Source of the DNA: Alphaproteobacteria bacterium
GTDB lineage: Bacteria; Pseudomonadota; Alphaproteobacteria; Micropepsales; Micropepsaceae
Assembly: GCA_013389115.1 (NCBI GenBank)
Contig: JACADY010000008.1
Span: forward strand, 1 to 64,000
DNA length: 64,000 nucleotides
Direction of reading: 5' to 3'
Below the pieces are notes generated by a model. It did no database searches, was not told the origin of the DNA, and saw only the letters and a list, made by a program, of their open reading frames with translations. A program made the position numbers and the translations under genes. Positions 26,323 through 35,653 of the stretch are shown here, in pieces (positions within the stretch are counted from its first letter, which is position 1; every line of letters starts with the position of its first letter).

Positions 26323-27305
26323 TCTGCCAGTTTCTGTTGCAGGGCCCGTGCGTCCATCGCCTCCGGGTTCTTGTCGCTCGAATAGGCAAATCCATCCGGC
26401 AGAGTCCGGCCGCCTAAGGACTCATAGAATTCCCGGGCATTGCCGAAGCTCGGCAGGATCACATAGCGGTCCTCAAGCTCGAGCGTCTGGCGTGCATCGT
26501 CTTCGGGCACCATGATCTCGTGCAGCTTTTCGCCCGGCCTGATGCCGATCGGCTTATGCGGCACACCAGGCGCGATGAGCGAGGCGAGTTCCGTCATTTT
26601 CATGCTGGGAATCTTCGGCACGAAGACTTCTCCGCCGCGCATGAGCGCGAGGGAAGAAAGCACCAGATTGACCCCCTGCGTCAGGGTGATCCAGAACCGC
26701 GTCATGCGTGGATCTGTAATGGGAAGCTCGCTCGCGCCTTCGGCGATGAGCTTCTGGAAGAAGGGAATGACACTGCCGCGAGAGCCGATGACGTTGCCAT
26801 AGCGCACAACTGAGAATTGCGTCCCGTCGCGGCCGGAGAGGTTGTTGGCGGCGATGAAGATCTTGTCGGAGGCAAGTTTCGAGGCACCATAGAGATTGAT
26901 CGGGTTGGCGGCCTTGTCGGTCGAAAGCGCGATCACCTTTTTCACGTCGCGCCGCAACGCGGCATAGACGATGTTCTCGGCGCCAAGAACATTCGTGTGG
27001 ATGCACTCGAGCGGATTGTATTCGGCGATCGGCACCTGCTTCAGCGCGGCGGCATGAATGACATAGTCGACATCACGCATGGCAAGCTCGAGCCTGTCGC
27101 GGTTGCGCACATCGCCGATGAAATACCGCATGAACGGGTATTTTTCGGGCGGAAACATCTGCGCCATCTCGAACTGCTTGAGCTCGTCCCGGCTGAAGAT
27201 GATGAGCCGGCGCGGCTTGAAGTGCTCGATGACCGATTTAACGAAGTGTTTACCGAACGAGCCGGTCCCGCCGGTCACCATCACCGTCTTGTCGTTGAGG
27301 TCCAT
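26310..27305 (-). CDS. pseB: UDP-N-acetylglucosamine 4,6-dehydratase (inverting), PseB type
   Basis: An extended SDR of 331 residues when started at MDLNDKTVMVTGGTGSFG; the frame is open to 27410 and the longer start has no better ribosome-binding site. TGGTGSFGKHF binds NADP. The catalytic segment reads STDKAANPINLYGASKLASD, with the Lys of the SDR triad in a S/T-D-K pattern, typical for PseB. It converts UDP-GlcNAc to the 4-keto-6-deoxy-altrose form with C5 inversion. It is followed by pseC. The flagellin genes next door indicate that the sugar decorates flagellin, as with Caulobacter FlmA/FlmB. Confidence 0.93.
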   Translation of the reverse strand: MDLNDKTVMVTGGTGSFGKHFVKSVIEHFKPRRLIIFSRDELKQFEMAQMFPPEKYPFMRYFIGDVRNRDRLELAMRDVDYVIHAAALKQVPIAEYNPLECIHTNVLGAENIVYAALRRDVKKVIALSTDKAANPINLYGASKLASDKIFIAANNLSGRDGTQFSVVRYGNVIGSRGSVIPFFQKLIAEGASELPITDPRMTRFWITLTQGVNLVLSSLALMRGGEVFVPKIPSMKMTELASLIAPGVPHKPIGIRPGEKLHEIMVPEDDARQTLELEDRYVILPSFGNAREFYESLGGRTLPDGFAYSSDKNPEAMDARALQQKLAECFA

Positions 27306-27515
27306 CCACGGCTCGAGAAAATCGCGCCGGTTGAGCAGCGCGATGAACCGGTCCTCGAACGAGGCGGACGCGGGAAGGGGGGCATGAAGGGGCAGGCGGG
27401 CTTGCAGCATCGGTCAGCTCGCAGAAATCGAGGTAAGCTGACGGTAAACGCCGGTGGTAAATAAAGTTCTATGCTCGCCTTGGCGCCAGTGATGAACGAG
27501 GTGTTAAGGCGGCCC

Positions 27516-29090
27516 TCACTTCTCGATCCGCATCCAGCGGCTGGAATGCACATCGGGTGCATTGCTCTCATAACCCTTGACCCAGGTCTGCACGATGTTG
27601 CGCGAGGCGGGGAAGAAGAGGGGGATGAGCGCGTGATCGGCCATGGCGATCTGCTCGGCCTTGGCGAACAGCGCAAAGCGTGTGGGAACATCCAGCGTCG
27701 CCTCCGCCTCCTTGGCGATGCGGTCGAATTCCCCATTCGACCATTTGCCGTAATTGGTCTCAACGCTGTCCGTCAAAAGGAGATAGGTAATGTAATAAGG
27801 GTCTGGCGCCGTGAAGCTCCAGCCCGCGTCCGATACCTCAAAACTCTGTTCGCGCAGCAGATTGTAGTGGGTCTTAAGATCGCCCGTGACAAGCTCGCAC
27901 TCAACGCCGATCGCCCGCCACATGCCCTGCAGCGCGACTGCGACCCGTTTGTTGAGATCGCCGCTGCGATGGCGGAAGGTGAACCGCAAGGGTGAACCCG
28001 GGCCATAGCCGGCGGCGGCAAGAAGGTCCTTTGCGGCATCGATCCGTTGCGGCATCGGTTCTGCCGCGTAGGGAAATTCCGGGCTCTCATACCCCTCGAC
28101 CGGCGGCGGCATCAGCCGATAAGCGGGCGTCTCGCCATTCCGCAACAGCTTGTCGGTGATGAGCCGGCGGTCGATGGCAAGGGAAAGGGCCTCGCGCACC
28201 CGCGCGTCCTTGAACTTGGGCAGCGTCTGGTTGATGACAAGATAGTTGAGCCACAGCGAGGGTTGGTTCTTCAGCACGCCTGGCATATGGGCCTCGATCC
28301 AGGCGCGCTGCGTGGGCGGAAAGCGCTCCTGCAGGTCCAACTCACCGGATCTGAACCGCTTGAACGCCGCCCCCTCATCTTCGATCGGATAGAAAATGAC
28401 TTCATCGATCATCACTTTGTCGGCTTCAAAAAAGAGCGGGTTCTTGGTGAGCCGCACGTGGTCGTTGGGCGACCATTCTGCGAGCACGAAGGCCCCGTTT
28501 GAAACCATGTGCCCGGGCTTCACCCAATCATCGCCGAAGCGCTCGACCGCGTGGCGCGGCACGGGAAAAAGGATGGGTGTGGCAAGGAGATCGAGGATGA
28601 GGGGCGTTGGAAAGGCAAGCGTGATCTCGACCGTCTGGGGATCGGGTGCGCGCACGCCAAGTGCTTCGGGCGGAAGCTCCGCCTTGTTCACCGCTTCGGC
28701 GTTTTTGATGAAGTAGGCGAGATTGGCGAATTGCGCCTTCGTGTCGGGGTCGATCCCGCGCCGCATTCCCGCGACGAAATCCGCCGCGGTGACGGGGACG
28801 CCATCCGACCAGACAAGGCCGGCGCGAAGGTGAAACGTCCACACCCTCCCGTCGGCCGATACGCTCCAGCGCTCTGCCGCGCCGGCGACCGGCTTTGAAA
28901 ACGCGTTGTATTCCATCAGCGGCAGAAACAAATCACGCTGAATATTGGCCTCGGCCGCAAGCGTATATTTATGCGGGTCGAGCGTATCGGGTTCAGCCGC
29001 ATTGCCGCGGTGCAGGACCACCCGTTCTGCAAGGGCTGAACCGATCCCTGCGTAAAGCACGGCAACAAGGACGAGAAGGCGAAAGATCAT
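27516..29090 (-). CDS. Peptide/oligopeptide ABC transporter substrate-binding protein (family 5)
   Basis: 524 residues from the ATG at 29090, chosen for a GGGGGGA ribosome-binding site and a signal peptide (FRLLVLVAVLYAGIGSALA, cleavage near residue 20). Family 5 landmarks are AAEPDTLDPHKYTLAAEANI, VSADGRVWTFHLRAGLVWSDG and, near the C-terminus, YYITYLLLTDSVETNYG. It is periplasmic and should bind oligopeptides like OppA/MppA. No permease or ATPase genes adjoin, so it is an orphan that must use a transporter encoded elsewhere or serve another role. Confidence 0.92.
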   Translation of the reverse strand: MIFRLLVLVAVLYAGIGSALAERVVLHRGNAAEPDTLDPHKYTLAAEANIQRDLFLPLMEYNAFSKPVAGAAERWSVSADGRVWTFHLRAGLVWSDGVPVTAADFVAGMRRGIDPDTKAQFANLAYFIKNAEAVNKAELPPEALGVRAPDPQTVEITLAFPTPLILDLLATPILFPVPRHAVERFGDDWVKPGHMVSNGAFVLAEWSPNDHVRLTKNPLFFEADKVMIDEVIFYPIEDEGAAFKRFRSGELDLQERFPPTQRAWIEAHMPGVLKNQPSLWLNYLVINQTLPKFKDARVREALSLAIDRRLITDKLLRNGETPAYRLMPPPVEGYESPEFPYAAEPMPQRIDAAKDLLAAAGYGPGSPLRFTFRHRSGDLNKRVAVALQGMWRAIGVECELVTGDLKTHYNLLREQSFEVSDAGWSFTAPDPYYITYLLLTDSVETNYGKWSNGEFDRIAKEAEATLDVPTRFALFAKAEQIAMADHALIPLFFPASRNIVQTWVKGYESNAPDVHSSRWMRIEK

Positions 29091-29261
29091 GCGTGGATCC
29101 CCCCGAAAGGACCTGCTGGAAGGATCAGCATGGCATGAATCCCTTGAATATGAAGCCGCAATGACAAGGATTGGGATCAATTGCCCCTTGGCGTGGCGGC
29201 CTCACAAATGGCATGTTCCCGCGCGTCAACGAAAAGAATGTTGCTTGGAGTGAAACCCGGA

Positions 29262-31004
29262 ATGTCGAGCCCTGCTGCGCTGTCCAATTTTCCCGCCATG
29301 TCCATCAAGGATGCCCACATCCTGCTCACGCAGACTGAGGGCTCACCCCTCGCAATCGAGGAGAGGGAAATTCGCGGGGTTAGGATCAAGGTCTGGAAGA
29401 ACGCGCCACCGACGCTGATCGACGTCTTTAAGGCTTCCGAGGCGTTCGCCGGCCGGGACTTTGTCGTCTACGAGGGTGAGCGGGCAACCTTCGCCGCCCA
29501 TCATAAGGCTGTCGCCGCCCTTGTGGCGCGCCTGATATCCGACGGCGTTCGGAAAGGCGACCGCATCGCCATAATCATGCGCAACGTGCCTGAATGGATT
29601 GCGGCGTTCTGGGCGGCCGTCCATGTCGGCGCCATCGTGACGCCACTGAACGCCTGGTGGACGGGCAGTGAGCTGGAATATGGCCTCACCGACAGCGGCG
29701 CCAAGATCGCCATCGTTGATGCGGAACGCTGGGAGCGCATCCGCGAGCATGCGCACCAATGCCCCGATCTCAAGCACATTTACGTGTCCCGCTCGACGGA
29801 GGAAATTGCCGACCCCCGGGTGACTAGACTTGAGAGCATTATCGGTGCGGTCAATGAATGGGCGTCGCTGCCCAATCGTCCGCTGCCCGCCATCGGGCTC
29901 GATCCGGATGACGATGCGGCGATTTTCTACACCTCGGGCACCACGGGAAAGCCCAAGGGTGCCGTCATCACCCATCGCAACATCATCTCGAACTTTTTTA
30001 ACGCTCTGTGCGGTCAGGCGCGGTCCTACCTGCGCCGGGGTGAGATGCCGCCGACGCCCGATCCCAGCCTGCCGCAGAAGGTGAACCTCATCTCCGTTCC
30101 CTTTTTCCATGCGACCGGCTGTTTTGCCGTCATGGTGCCCGCCTCCTTCGGCGGCTCGCGCCTTGTGATGCAGCGCCGCTGGGACGCCGAAAAGGCGTTG
30201 GAATTGATCGAGAAGGAGCGTGTGACCAATGCGGGCGGCGTTCCCACCATCGCCTGGCAGCTCATTGAGCACCCCCGCTTCAAGGAGTTCGATACCTCTT
30301 CGATCGAGGTCATTTCCTATGGCGGCGCGCCTTCCGCGCCCGAGCTGGTGCGCCGCTTGAAGGAGACCTTCCCCAAGCTTCAGCCGGGCCAGGGCTGGGG
30401 CATGACGGAAACCTCCGCCACCGCCACCACCAATTTTGGCGAGGACTATGAGCGCAAGCCCGCAAGCTGCGGCGTGCCCCCGCCGACGGGAGAGGTACGC
30501 ATCGTGGGCCTTGACGGCAAGGATCTGCCGGTGGGCGAGGTGGGTGAGCTTTGGTACCGTGGCCCCATTGTCGTGCGCGGCTATTGGAACAAGCCCGAGG
30601 CGACGGCGCAGACCTTTGTCGATGGCTGGGTCAAGACAGGCGACCTCGCCCGCGTCGATGACGAGGGCTTTGTCTACATCGTCGATCGCGCCAAGGACAT
30701 GCTGATCAGGGGCGGCGAGAACATCTACTGCGTCGAGGTCGAGAACGCGCTCTACGACCACCCGGCGGTGATGGACGCGGCGGTCATCGGCATTCCGCAT
30801 CGCACGCTGGGCGAAGAGCCGGTCGCCGTCGTGCACCTGAAGCCGGGCAAGACCGCGAGCGAGGAAGAGCTTCGGCACTTCGTCTCGCAAAAGCTGGCGG
30901 CCTTCAAGGTACCGGTCAAGATCGCCTTTCTGCACGACAACCTGCCGCGCAATCCCAACGGCAAGATCCTGAAGAAGGATCTGAAGGCGGTGTTTGAAGC
31001 CTGA
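29262..31004 (+). CDS. AMP-dependent acyl-CoA synthetase / ligase
   Basis: A 580-residue class I adenylate-forming enzyme that activates a carboxylic acid as acyl-AMP and then acyl-CoA. The P-loop FYTSGTTGKPKGA is near residue 225, GWGMTETSA (motif A5) near 380, WVKTGDLARVDDEGF near 460 and the catalytic Lys of NPNGKILKKDL near the C-terminus. The 29262 ATG is taken because GGAG lies upstream and homology starts soon after; 29181 and 29298 are alternatives. Fatty-acid-type substrates are likely, given nearby beta-oxidation-like genes. It ends at a bidirectional terminator. Confidence 0.92.
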   Translation: MSSPAALSNFPAMSIKDAHILLTQTEGSPLAIEEREIRGVRIKVWKNAPPTLIDVFKASEAFAGRDFVVYEGERATFAAHHKAVAALVARLISDGVRKGDRIAIIMRNVPEWIAAFWAAVHVGAIVTPLNAWWTGSELEYGLTDSGAKIAIVDAERWERIREHAHQCPDLKHIYVSRSTEEIADPRVTRLESIIGAVNEWASLPNRPLPAIGLDPDDDAAIFYTSGTTGKPKGAVITHRNIISNFFNALCGQARSYLRRGEMPPTPDPSLPQKVNLISVPFFHATGCFAVMVPASFGGSRLVMQRRWDAEKALELIEKERVTNAGGVPTIAWQLIEHPRFKEFDTSSIEVISYGGAPSAPELVRRLKETFPKLQPGQGWGMTETSATATTNFGEDYERKPASCGVPPPTGEVRIVGLDGKDLPVGEVGELWYRGPIVVRGYWNKPEATAQTFVDGWVKTGDLARVDDEGFVYIVDRAKDMLIRGGENIYCVEVENALYDHPAVMDAAVIGIPHRTLGEEPVAVVHLKPGKTASEEELRHFVSQKLAAFKVPVKIAFLHDNLPRNPNGKILKKDLKAVFEA

Positions 31005-31030
31005 ATTCTGAGACGACGTAAAAAACCGGA

Positions 31031-31057
31031 AAGGCCGCCAGCTTGGGCGGCCTTTTT
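31031..31057. terminator. Bidirectional terminator between ligase and glyoxalase genes
   Basis: AAGGCCGCC (31031-31039) pairs with GGCGGCCTT (31046-31054) around a six-base loop, with TTTTT after it on the plus strand and a T-rich run after it on the minus strand. Both converging genes end within 30 bases. Confidence 0.85.
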
Positions 31058-31059
31058 CG

Positions 31060-31479
31060 TTACCAGCTTCCCGTATTGGGCATCGACGCCCAAGGCTCGG
31101 TGGGAGGAAGCGCGGCGCCTTTTTGCAGAAGCTCGATCGAGATCCCATCGGGCGAGCGCACGAACGCCATGCGCCCATCGCGCGGCGGCCGATTGATGGT
31201 GACGCCTTCGTCCTTCAGCCGCTGGCAGAGCGCATAGATGTCATCGACCGCAAAGGCAAGATGCCCGAAATTCCGCCCGCCGCTATAGATCTCTGGGTCC
31301 CAGTTGAAGGTGAGTTCGATCTCCGCCTGCGGATTTTCCGGCGCCGCAAGGTAGATGAGCGTGAACCGCCCCGGCTCGCTGTCGAATCGGCGCATCTCCT
31401 GAAGGCCAAGCTTGTTCACATAGAAGTCGAGCGACGCGTCGAGATCGCTCACCCGGACCATCGCGTGCAGATAGCGCAT
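31060..31479 (-). CDS. gloA: Lactoylglutathione lyase (glyoxalase I), VOC family
   Basis: A 139-residue metalloenzyme that isomerises the methylglyoxal-glutathione hemithioacetal. Candidate metal ligands H5, E55, H73 and E116 fall at the spacing of bacterial Ni-type GloA. The ATG at 31479 with GGAGG five bases upstream is a clear start; the open frame goes on to 31545 through a repeat. It has a longer C-terminal tail rich in Pro. It lies just after an SDR gene on the same strand. Other VOC functions are possible but the metal pattern favours GloA. Confidence 0.85.
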   Translation of the reverse strand: MRYLHAMVRVSDLDASLDFYVNKLGLQEMRRFDSEPGRFTLIYLAAPENPQAEIELTFNWDPEIYSGGRNFGHLAFAVDDIYALCQRLKDEGVTINRPPRDGRMAFVRSPDGISIELLQKGAALPPTEPWASMPNTGSW

Positions 31480-31512
31480 GGGAGCCTCCAGTGATTCCGA
31501 TGAAACCTGTTC

Positions 31513-31556
31513 TGTCATGGCCCGGCTTGGGACCGGGCCATCCACACAGAAGCGTG
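31513..31556. repeat. Dispersed palindromic repeat, copy 2
   Basis: TGTCATGGCCCGG, a short spacer, GACCGGGCCATCCA, then AGAAGCGTGAGCG. The arms form a compact hairpin. The ends match copy 1 at 8259-8310; this copy has the shorter spacer and is the tidier palindrome. It lies between gloA and the SDR gene. Confidence 0.65.
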
Positions 31557-31563
31557 AGCGCGC

Positions 31564-32463
31564 CTATTTCCCGCTCAGCCGTTCGATGAACTTGCCAGTC
31601 TGCTCGCCGCCCTGGAAATAGGGCTTGGCCCCGGACATGTCGGTGATCGTCGGCCAGTTCGCGGCGATGTCGTCGGCCGTCGCCGCCGTACCAAGGCTGA
31701 TGCCCTTGCTCTCGATGATCTGCGCCAGCGAGAACACGCCTGCACCGGCGGTCAGGATCGCGCCCGTCGGGGCCTCGTCGCTGACGAGATAGATGACACC
31801 AGGCGTCACGAATTCGGGTTGGAAGACTTTCAGCGCCTCGGGCGGGAACAGGTTCTCGGTCATGCGCGTCGCGGCGACGGGCGAGATTGCGTTGACCTTG
31901 ATGTTGTCCTTCGCGCCTTCCAGCTTCAGCGTATTCATGAAGCCGACAAGGCCAAGCTTTGCGGCGCCGTAGTTGGTCTGGCCGAAATTGCCATAAAGGC
32001 CGGTCGAGGAGGTCGTCACGACGATGCGGCCATAGGATTGCGCCTTCATGATCTCCCAGGCGGCCTTGATGGGCTTGACCGAGCCCATGATGTGTACGTC
32101 GATCACGGCCTGGAAGTCCTTGATCTCCATCTTGGTGAAGCTCTTGTCGCGCAGGATGCCGGCATTGGCGATAAGGATGTCGAGCCGCCCAAACGCATCC
32201 ATCGTCTGCTTGATCATGTGGGCAACGCCCGCATCATCAGTGACGGACGAGCCGTTCGCGATCGCCTCGCCGCCCAGCGCCTGGATCTCCGCCACGACTT
32301 TCTGCGCCGCCTCCGACGAGCCGCCCGACCCATCGACCGATCCGCCCAGATCGTTGACGACGACCTTGGCTCCCCGCCGCGCCAGTTCGAGCGCATGGGC
32401 GCGGCCAAGCCCGCCGCCTGCGCCGGTTACGAGGGCGACTTTGCCGTCAAAACGGATGGCCAT
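31564..32463 (-). CDS. SDR family oxidoreductase (3-hydroxyacyl-CoA dehydrogenase-like)
   Basis: A 299-residue short-chain dehydrogenase. TGAGGGLGRA (residues 13-22) binds the cofactor, NAG at 100-102 stabilises the sheet, and the catalytic set is S152/S153, Y165 and K169. NDLGGSVDGSGGSS after strand beta2 and the extra C-terminal 50 residues match the dehydrogenase part of peroxisomal multifunctional enzyme type 2. Such enzymes oxidise (3R)-hydroxyacyl-CoA in beta-oxidation-like routes. It fits with the acyl-CoA ligase and the acyl-CoA dehydrogenase of the region, though no operon links them. Confidence 0.9.
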   Translation of the reverse strand: MAIRFDGKVALVTGAGGGLGRAHALELARRGAKVVVNDLGGSVDGSGGSSEAAQKVVAEIQALGGEAIANGSSVTDDAGVAHMIKQTMDAFGRLDILIANAGILRDKSFTKMEIKDFQAVIDVHIMGSVKPIKAAWEIMKAQSYGRIVVTTSSTGLYGNFGQTNYGAAKLGLVGFMNTLKLEGAKDNIKVNAISPVAATRMTENLFPPEALKVFQPEFVTPGVIYLVSDEAPTGAILTAGAGVFSLAQIIESKGISLGTAATADDIAANWPTITDMSGAKPYFQGGEQTGKFIERLSGK

Positions 32464-32646
32464 GAGCGTATCTCCTTTGCTGCCATTGAATTTGGCCGAG
32501 AGTGTTGACGCCCTCCGCCCCTGAAATCAAGCGGGGGGGGAGGCATCCGGCTATCGTGAGCCGCGGTGGAATGAGGGTTACCACCAAGAGGAAGGGTACC
32601 GGGAGGAGAGGCAGCCTGTCTCTCTTCCCGGCTGACGGTATCGGCC

Positions 32647-33834
32647 CTATTGGGCGGGCGCCGGCCGGGCGCGCGACAGAAGCCGGCGAAGGGCCGTCCC
32701 GGCGGGCTGTTCGAGATAGCGATGGAGGAGCCAGCCAAAGAATGTGGCGCAGGCCATGACGAACGCCAGCTCAATCCAGTGCACGGCGGGGAACAGGGCA
32801 CTGAACGGCGCGCCGAAAACAACCATATCGGGCGCCGGATAGGCATAGCGGCGCAACATCCGGACGAGCTGAATGAAGAAGAAATGCGTGAGGTAGATCG
32901 CCAGCGACAGCTCTCCCAGCTTCATGATGAGGGGATGTGTCACCGCGCGCGCGATTAGCCCCCGATCGAAGGCGAGGAGGAAGATGAGCGCCGCCAGCAA
33001 TCCTGCGATCGCCAGATCCGCGTGAGAGCGCGGCTTGCCCCCGTAGAGGAACGCGGCGACGAGCAAGGCCGCACAAAGGACCTGCGCGACCGAAAGCAAC
33101 CACGTCCAGACCCGTTCTTTGGGGATGGCGCTGATCGCGGTCGCGATCCCGCATCCGACAAGAAAGGCGCCGAGACCGCGGAAGAGGCCATTGTGGAATG
33201 TCACATCGAGCCCGCGCCCGGATGTATAGGCGATGGCCGCAAGCACACCACCCCCTGCGATGGCGAGGAGCAGCGAGCGCATCCCGAACCGATCGCCCAT
33301 CGCGGTGAGCATGAGCGGGAACAGGAGGTAGAGAAACAGCATCACGCTCAAGAACCAGGCAGGACCATTCCAGCTAAGGCCGGAATCGATGTTCCACGCC
33401 TGGATGAGCAGCAGATTGGTTATGAAGGTCTCGGCCGTCCGCCCAGCCACCGCGGGAACATCGAACAGCGCGACGCCCGTCTCCTCAGCGATAAGGGCCC
33501 GGCGCACGATTTCAAGGCCCAATATGGCAAACAGCATGAAATAATGGCCGGGATAGAGCCGTGCCGCCCGCGCGGCGAGAAAATCGCGATAGGCGCCGGC
33601 CGAAAACTGTGAGAGCGGCCCGCCCCGATAGACATAGGTGAGCGTGAACCCGCTCAGAATGAAAAAGAACTCGACATAGAGATAGCCTTTGTTGAGCAGC
33701 GCATCGAAGGCGCCGAGCCCCCGATAGCCGAAGGCCTCGTGAAAATGGAACGCCACGATGAAAAGCGCGGGCAGGCCGCGCGCGCCGCTCAACGCAACGA
33801 TTTCGGGCGCACGGGGCGGGGAAGGCGGGCTCAT
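32647..33834 (-). CDS. Acyltransferase family 3 membrane protein (OafA/YrhL type)
   Basis: 395 residues with about ten transmembrane segments. The start region EIVALSGARGLPALFIVAFHF has the family R-x10-H pattern (Arg19 and His30 in this numbering), and YVEFFFILSGFTLTYVY follows. Members O-acetylate or otherwise acylate surface polysaccharides or lipids from the cytoplasmic side. No polysaccharide cluster adjoins, so the acceptor is unknown. The start at 33834 is preferred over 33924 because homology begins there. Confidence 0.88.
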   Translation of the reverse strand: MSPPSPPRAPEIVALSGARGLPALFIVAFHFHEAFGYRGLGAFDALLNKGYLYVEFFFILSGFTLTYVYRGGPLSQFSAGAYRDFLAARAARLYPGHYFMLFAILGLEIVRRALIAEETGVALFDVPAVAGRTAETFITNLLLIQAWNIDSGLSWNGPAWFLSVMLFLYLLFPLMLTAMGDRFGMRSLLLAIAGGGVLAAIAYTSGRGLDVTFHNGLFRGLGAFLVGCGIATAISAIPKERVWTWLLSVAQVLCAALLVAAFLYGGKPRSHADLAIAGLLAALIFLLAFDRGLIARAVTHPLIMKLGELSLAIYLTHFFFIQLVRMLRRYAYPAPDMVVFGAPFSALFPAVHWIELAFVMACATFFGWLLHRYLEQPAGTALRRLLSRARPAPAQ

Positions 33835-33984
33835 GGGTGGAATCCGGGCTGGTTTGGCTGTGGCAGGAAGATGACTATCGCGCTTCGCTGACGTTTCGGT
33901 GACTGCAAAGCCCCGCAAGGCCAATGACGTGCGAATCGCCCTTTGCTAGCGTGGGATTTTACACTCCTTGGTTGCTCATCCTCT

Positions 33985-35241
33985 ATGATTGAACTCCTTC
34001 CGCAGGCGCAAAGCGCGCTGGGCCTGTTTGGCATGGTCGCGCTTGCCTGGGTCATGTCTGAAAATCGCCGTCGGCTTCAGCCGGTTCTGATCCTGAGCGG
34101 ACTTGCCCTCCAGATCGTGATCGCCCTTGTGCTGACCCGCATCGATGCAGCCCGCGAGGCGTTGATGCAGCTTAACGTCGTCGTGACGGCCTTGCGCGAA
34201 TCCTCGCGGGCGGGCTCGAGCTTCGTTTTCGGCTTTGTCGGCGGCGGGGCAACGCCCTTTGCCGTGAGCGAGCCGAATAATTTGGTCAGCCTTGCCTTTG
34301 AGGTGCTGCCCCTCGTCATCGTCATGTCGTCACTCTCGGCACTGCTGTGGTATTGGCGCATCTTGCCCGTCGTTGTCGGCGCCTTTTCGCTCGTGCTGCA
34401 GCGGACCATGAACATCGGCGGCGCGGTGGGGCTTGCCTGCGCTGCGAATGTCTTCATGGGTATGGTGGAATCCCCGCTGCTGATCCGCCCTTACCTGAGA
34501 AGGCTCACGCGGGCCGAGTTGTTCACGGTATTGACCTGTGGCCTTGCGACCGTCGCCGGCACCGTGCTCGTTCTCTATGCGATCATCCTCGAGCGCACGG
34601 TGCCTGGCGCCATCGGCCACATTCTTGTGGCCTCGATCATCTCGGTCCCGGCCGCGATCGTGATCTCAAGGCTGATGATCCCGGGCGAGGAGTCGACACC
34701 CGCCGACGCGGCTGGAGCCGTGCAATACAAATCGAGCATGGATGCCGTGGCGCAAGGGGCCGAAGACGGCATGAAGCTTTACCTCAACATCCTCGCGATG
34801 CTGCTGGTCGTCGTCGCGTTGGTGGCGCTGGCCAACATCCTGCTGGCGGGACTGCCGGAGGTTTGGGGTGCCCCCTTGACCTTCCAGCGGGTGGTCGGTT
34901 GGCTGTTCGCGCCGCTCGTCTGGCTTTTTGGCATCCCCTGGTCGGAGGCGATCCCTGCGGGCGCCTTGATGGGAACAAAGACCGTCCTCAACGAGCTCAT
35001 CGCCTATCTTCATATGGCCGACTTGCCGCCGGACGCGTTATCGCCACGCTCACGGCTGATCATGCTCTATGCGCTATGCGGCTTTGCGAACCTGTCATCG
35101 GTCGGCATGATGACCGCGGGCATCACCGCCATGGTCCCTGAGCGCCGCGAGGAGATCGTCGAACTCTCCCTGCGCGCCATTGTTTCTGGTACACTGGCAA
35201 CAGGCATGACAGGGGCCGTGATCGGCCTCATCACGCCCTGA
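33985..35241 (+). CDS. Concentrative nucleoside transporter (NupC/CNT family)
   Basis: A 418-residue inner-membrane symporter for nucleosides. The signature region FVFGFVGGGATPFAVSEPNN, then VESPLLIRPYL, GTKTVLNELIAY and CGFANLSSVGMMTAGI are the substrate- and ion-binding hairpins of CNT proteins. The first ATG with good alignment is 33985; an open frame begins at 33943. Proton or sodium coupling cannot be told. It is followed 31 bases later by a small membrane protein that may be cotranscribed. Confidence 0.92.
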   Translation: MIELLPQAQSALGLFGMVALAWVMSENRRRLQPVLILSGLALQIVIALVLTRIDAAREALMQLNVVVTALRESSRAGSSFVFGFVGGGATPFAVSEPNNLVSLAFEVLPLVIVMSSLSALLWYWRILPVVVGAFSLVLQRTMNIGGAVGLACAANVFMGMVESPLLIRPYLRRLTRAELFTVLTCGLATVAGTVLVLYAIILERTVPGAIGHILVASIISVPAAIVISRLMIPGEESTPADAAGAVQYKSSMDAVAQGAEDGMKLYLNILAMLLVVVALVALANILLAGLPEVWGAPLTFQRVVGWLFAPLVWLFGIPWSEAIPAGALMGTKTVLNELIAYLHMADLPPDALSPRSRLIMLYALCGFANLSSVGMMTAGITAMVPERREEIVELSLRAIVSGTLATGMTGAVIGLITP

Positions 35242-35272
35242 CGCGGCGCCTCTCAAAGATGGGATAGTCAGG

Positions 35273-35482
35273 ATGGCACGCATCCTTTCCTGGTCGCTAT
35301 GGGTTGCGGGCATTCTGGCTCTGCTCGCGGCGGTCAATCAGACGCTCAACCTTGTCAGCCTCGCGCTGACGGTCTTGATATTCCGCTTCGATGTCCTGCT
35401 GCTGGCCGTGGCGTTTATCTGCTTTCTCAATGCCTATCTGGTCCTCGGCCTTACGGGACTGCCCAAGCCGCCGAAATCCTGA
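35273..35482 (+). CDS. Small hypothetical membrane protein
   Basis: 69 residues with two hydrophobic helices (about 5-30 and 36-62) and a short basic, Pro-rich tail. The start follows the nucleoside transporter stop by 31 bases with a GGATAGTCAGG ribosome-binding region. Possibly an accessory of the transporter, but there is no sequence evidence beyond position. Confidence 0.65.
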   Translation: MARILSWSLWVAGILALLAAVNQTLNLVSLALTVLIFRFDVLLLAVAFICFLNAYLVLGLTGLPKPPKS

Positions 35483-35653
35483 AGCGGGGAGCCAGGGTCA
35501 CGGGCACCCTCCGCGAACGCTTGCCGACGGGCCTGTTTCCCGTCATCGTTCAAATCAAGGTAACAATCAGCCAAAAGCGCTGAGCGCGCGGCACAGGGAG
35601 CGGAATGGGAGGCGCCTCGCAAGAAGGGCGGCTGCCCTTCTCGTCAAAAGGGC

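Noticed and set aside
29343-31178. 611-codon leftward frame across the acyl-CoA synthetase
   Set aside because: It runs through the terminator and gloA end and carries no domain; the ligase on the plus strand has all its motifs.
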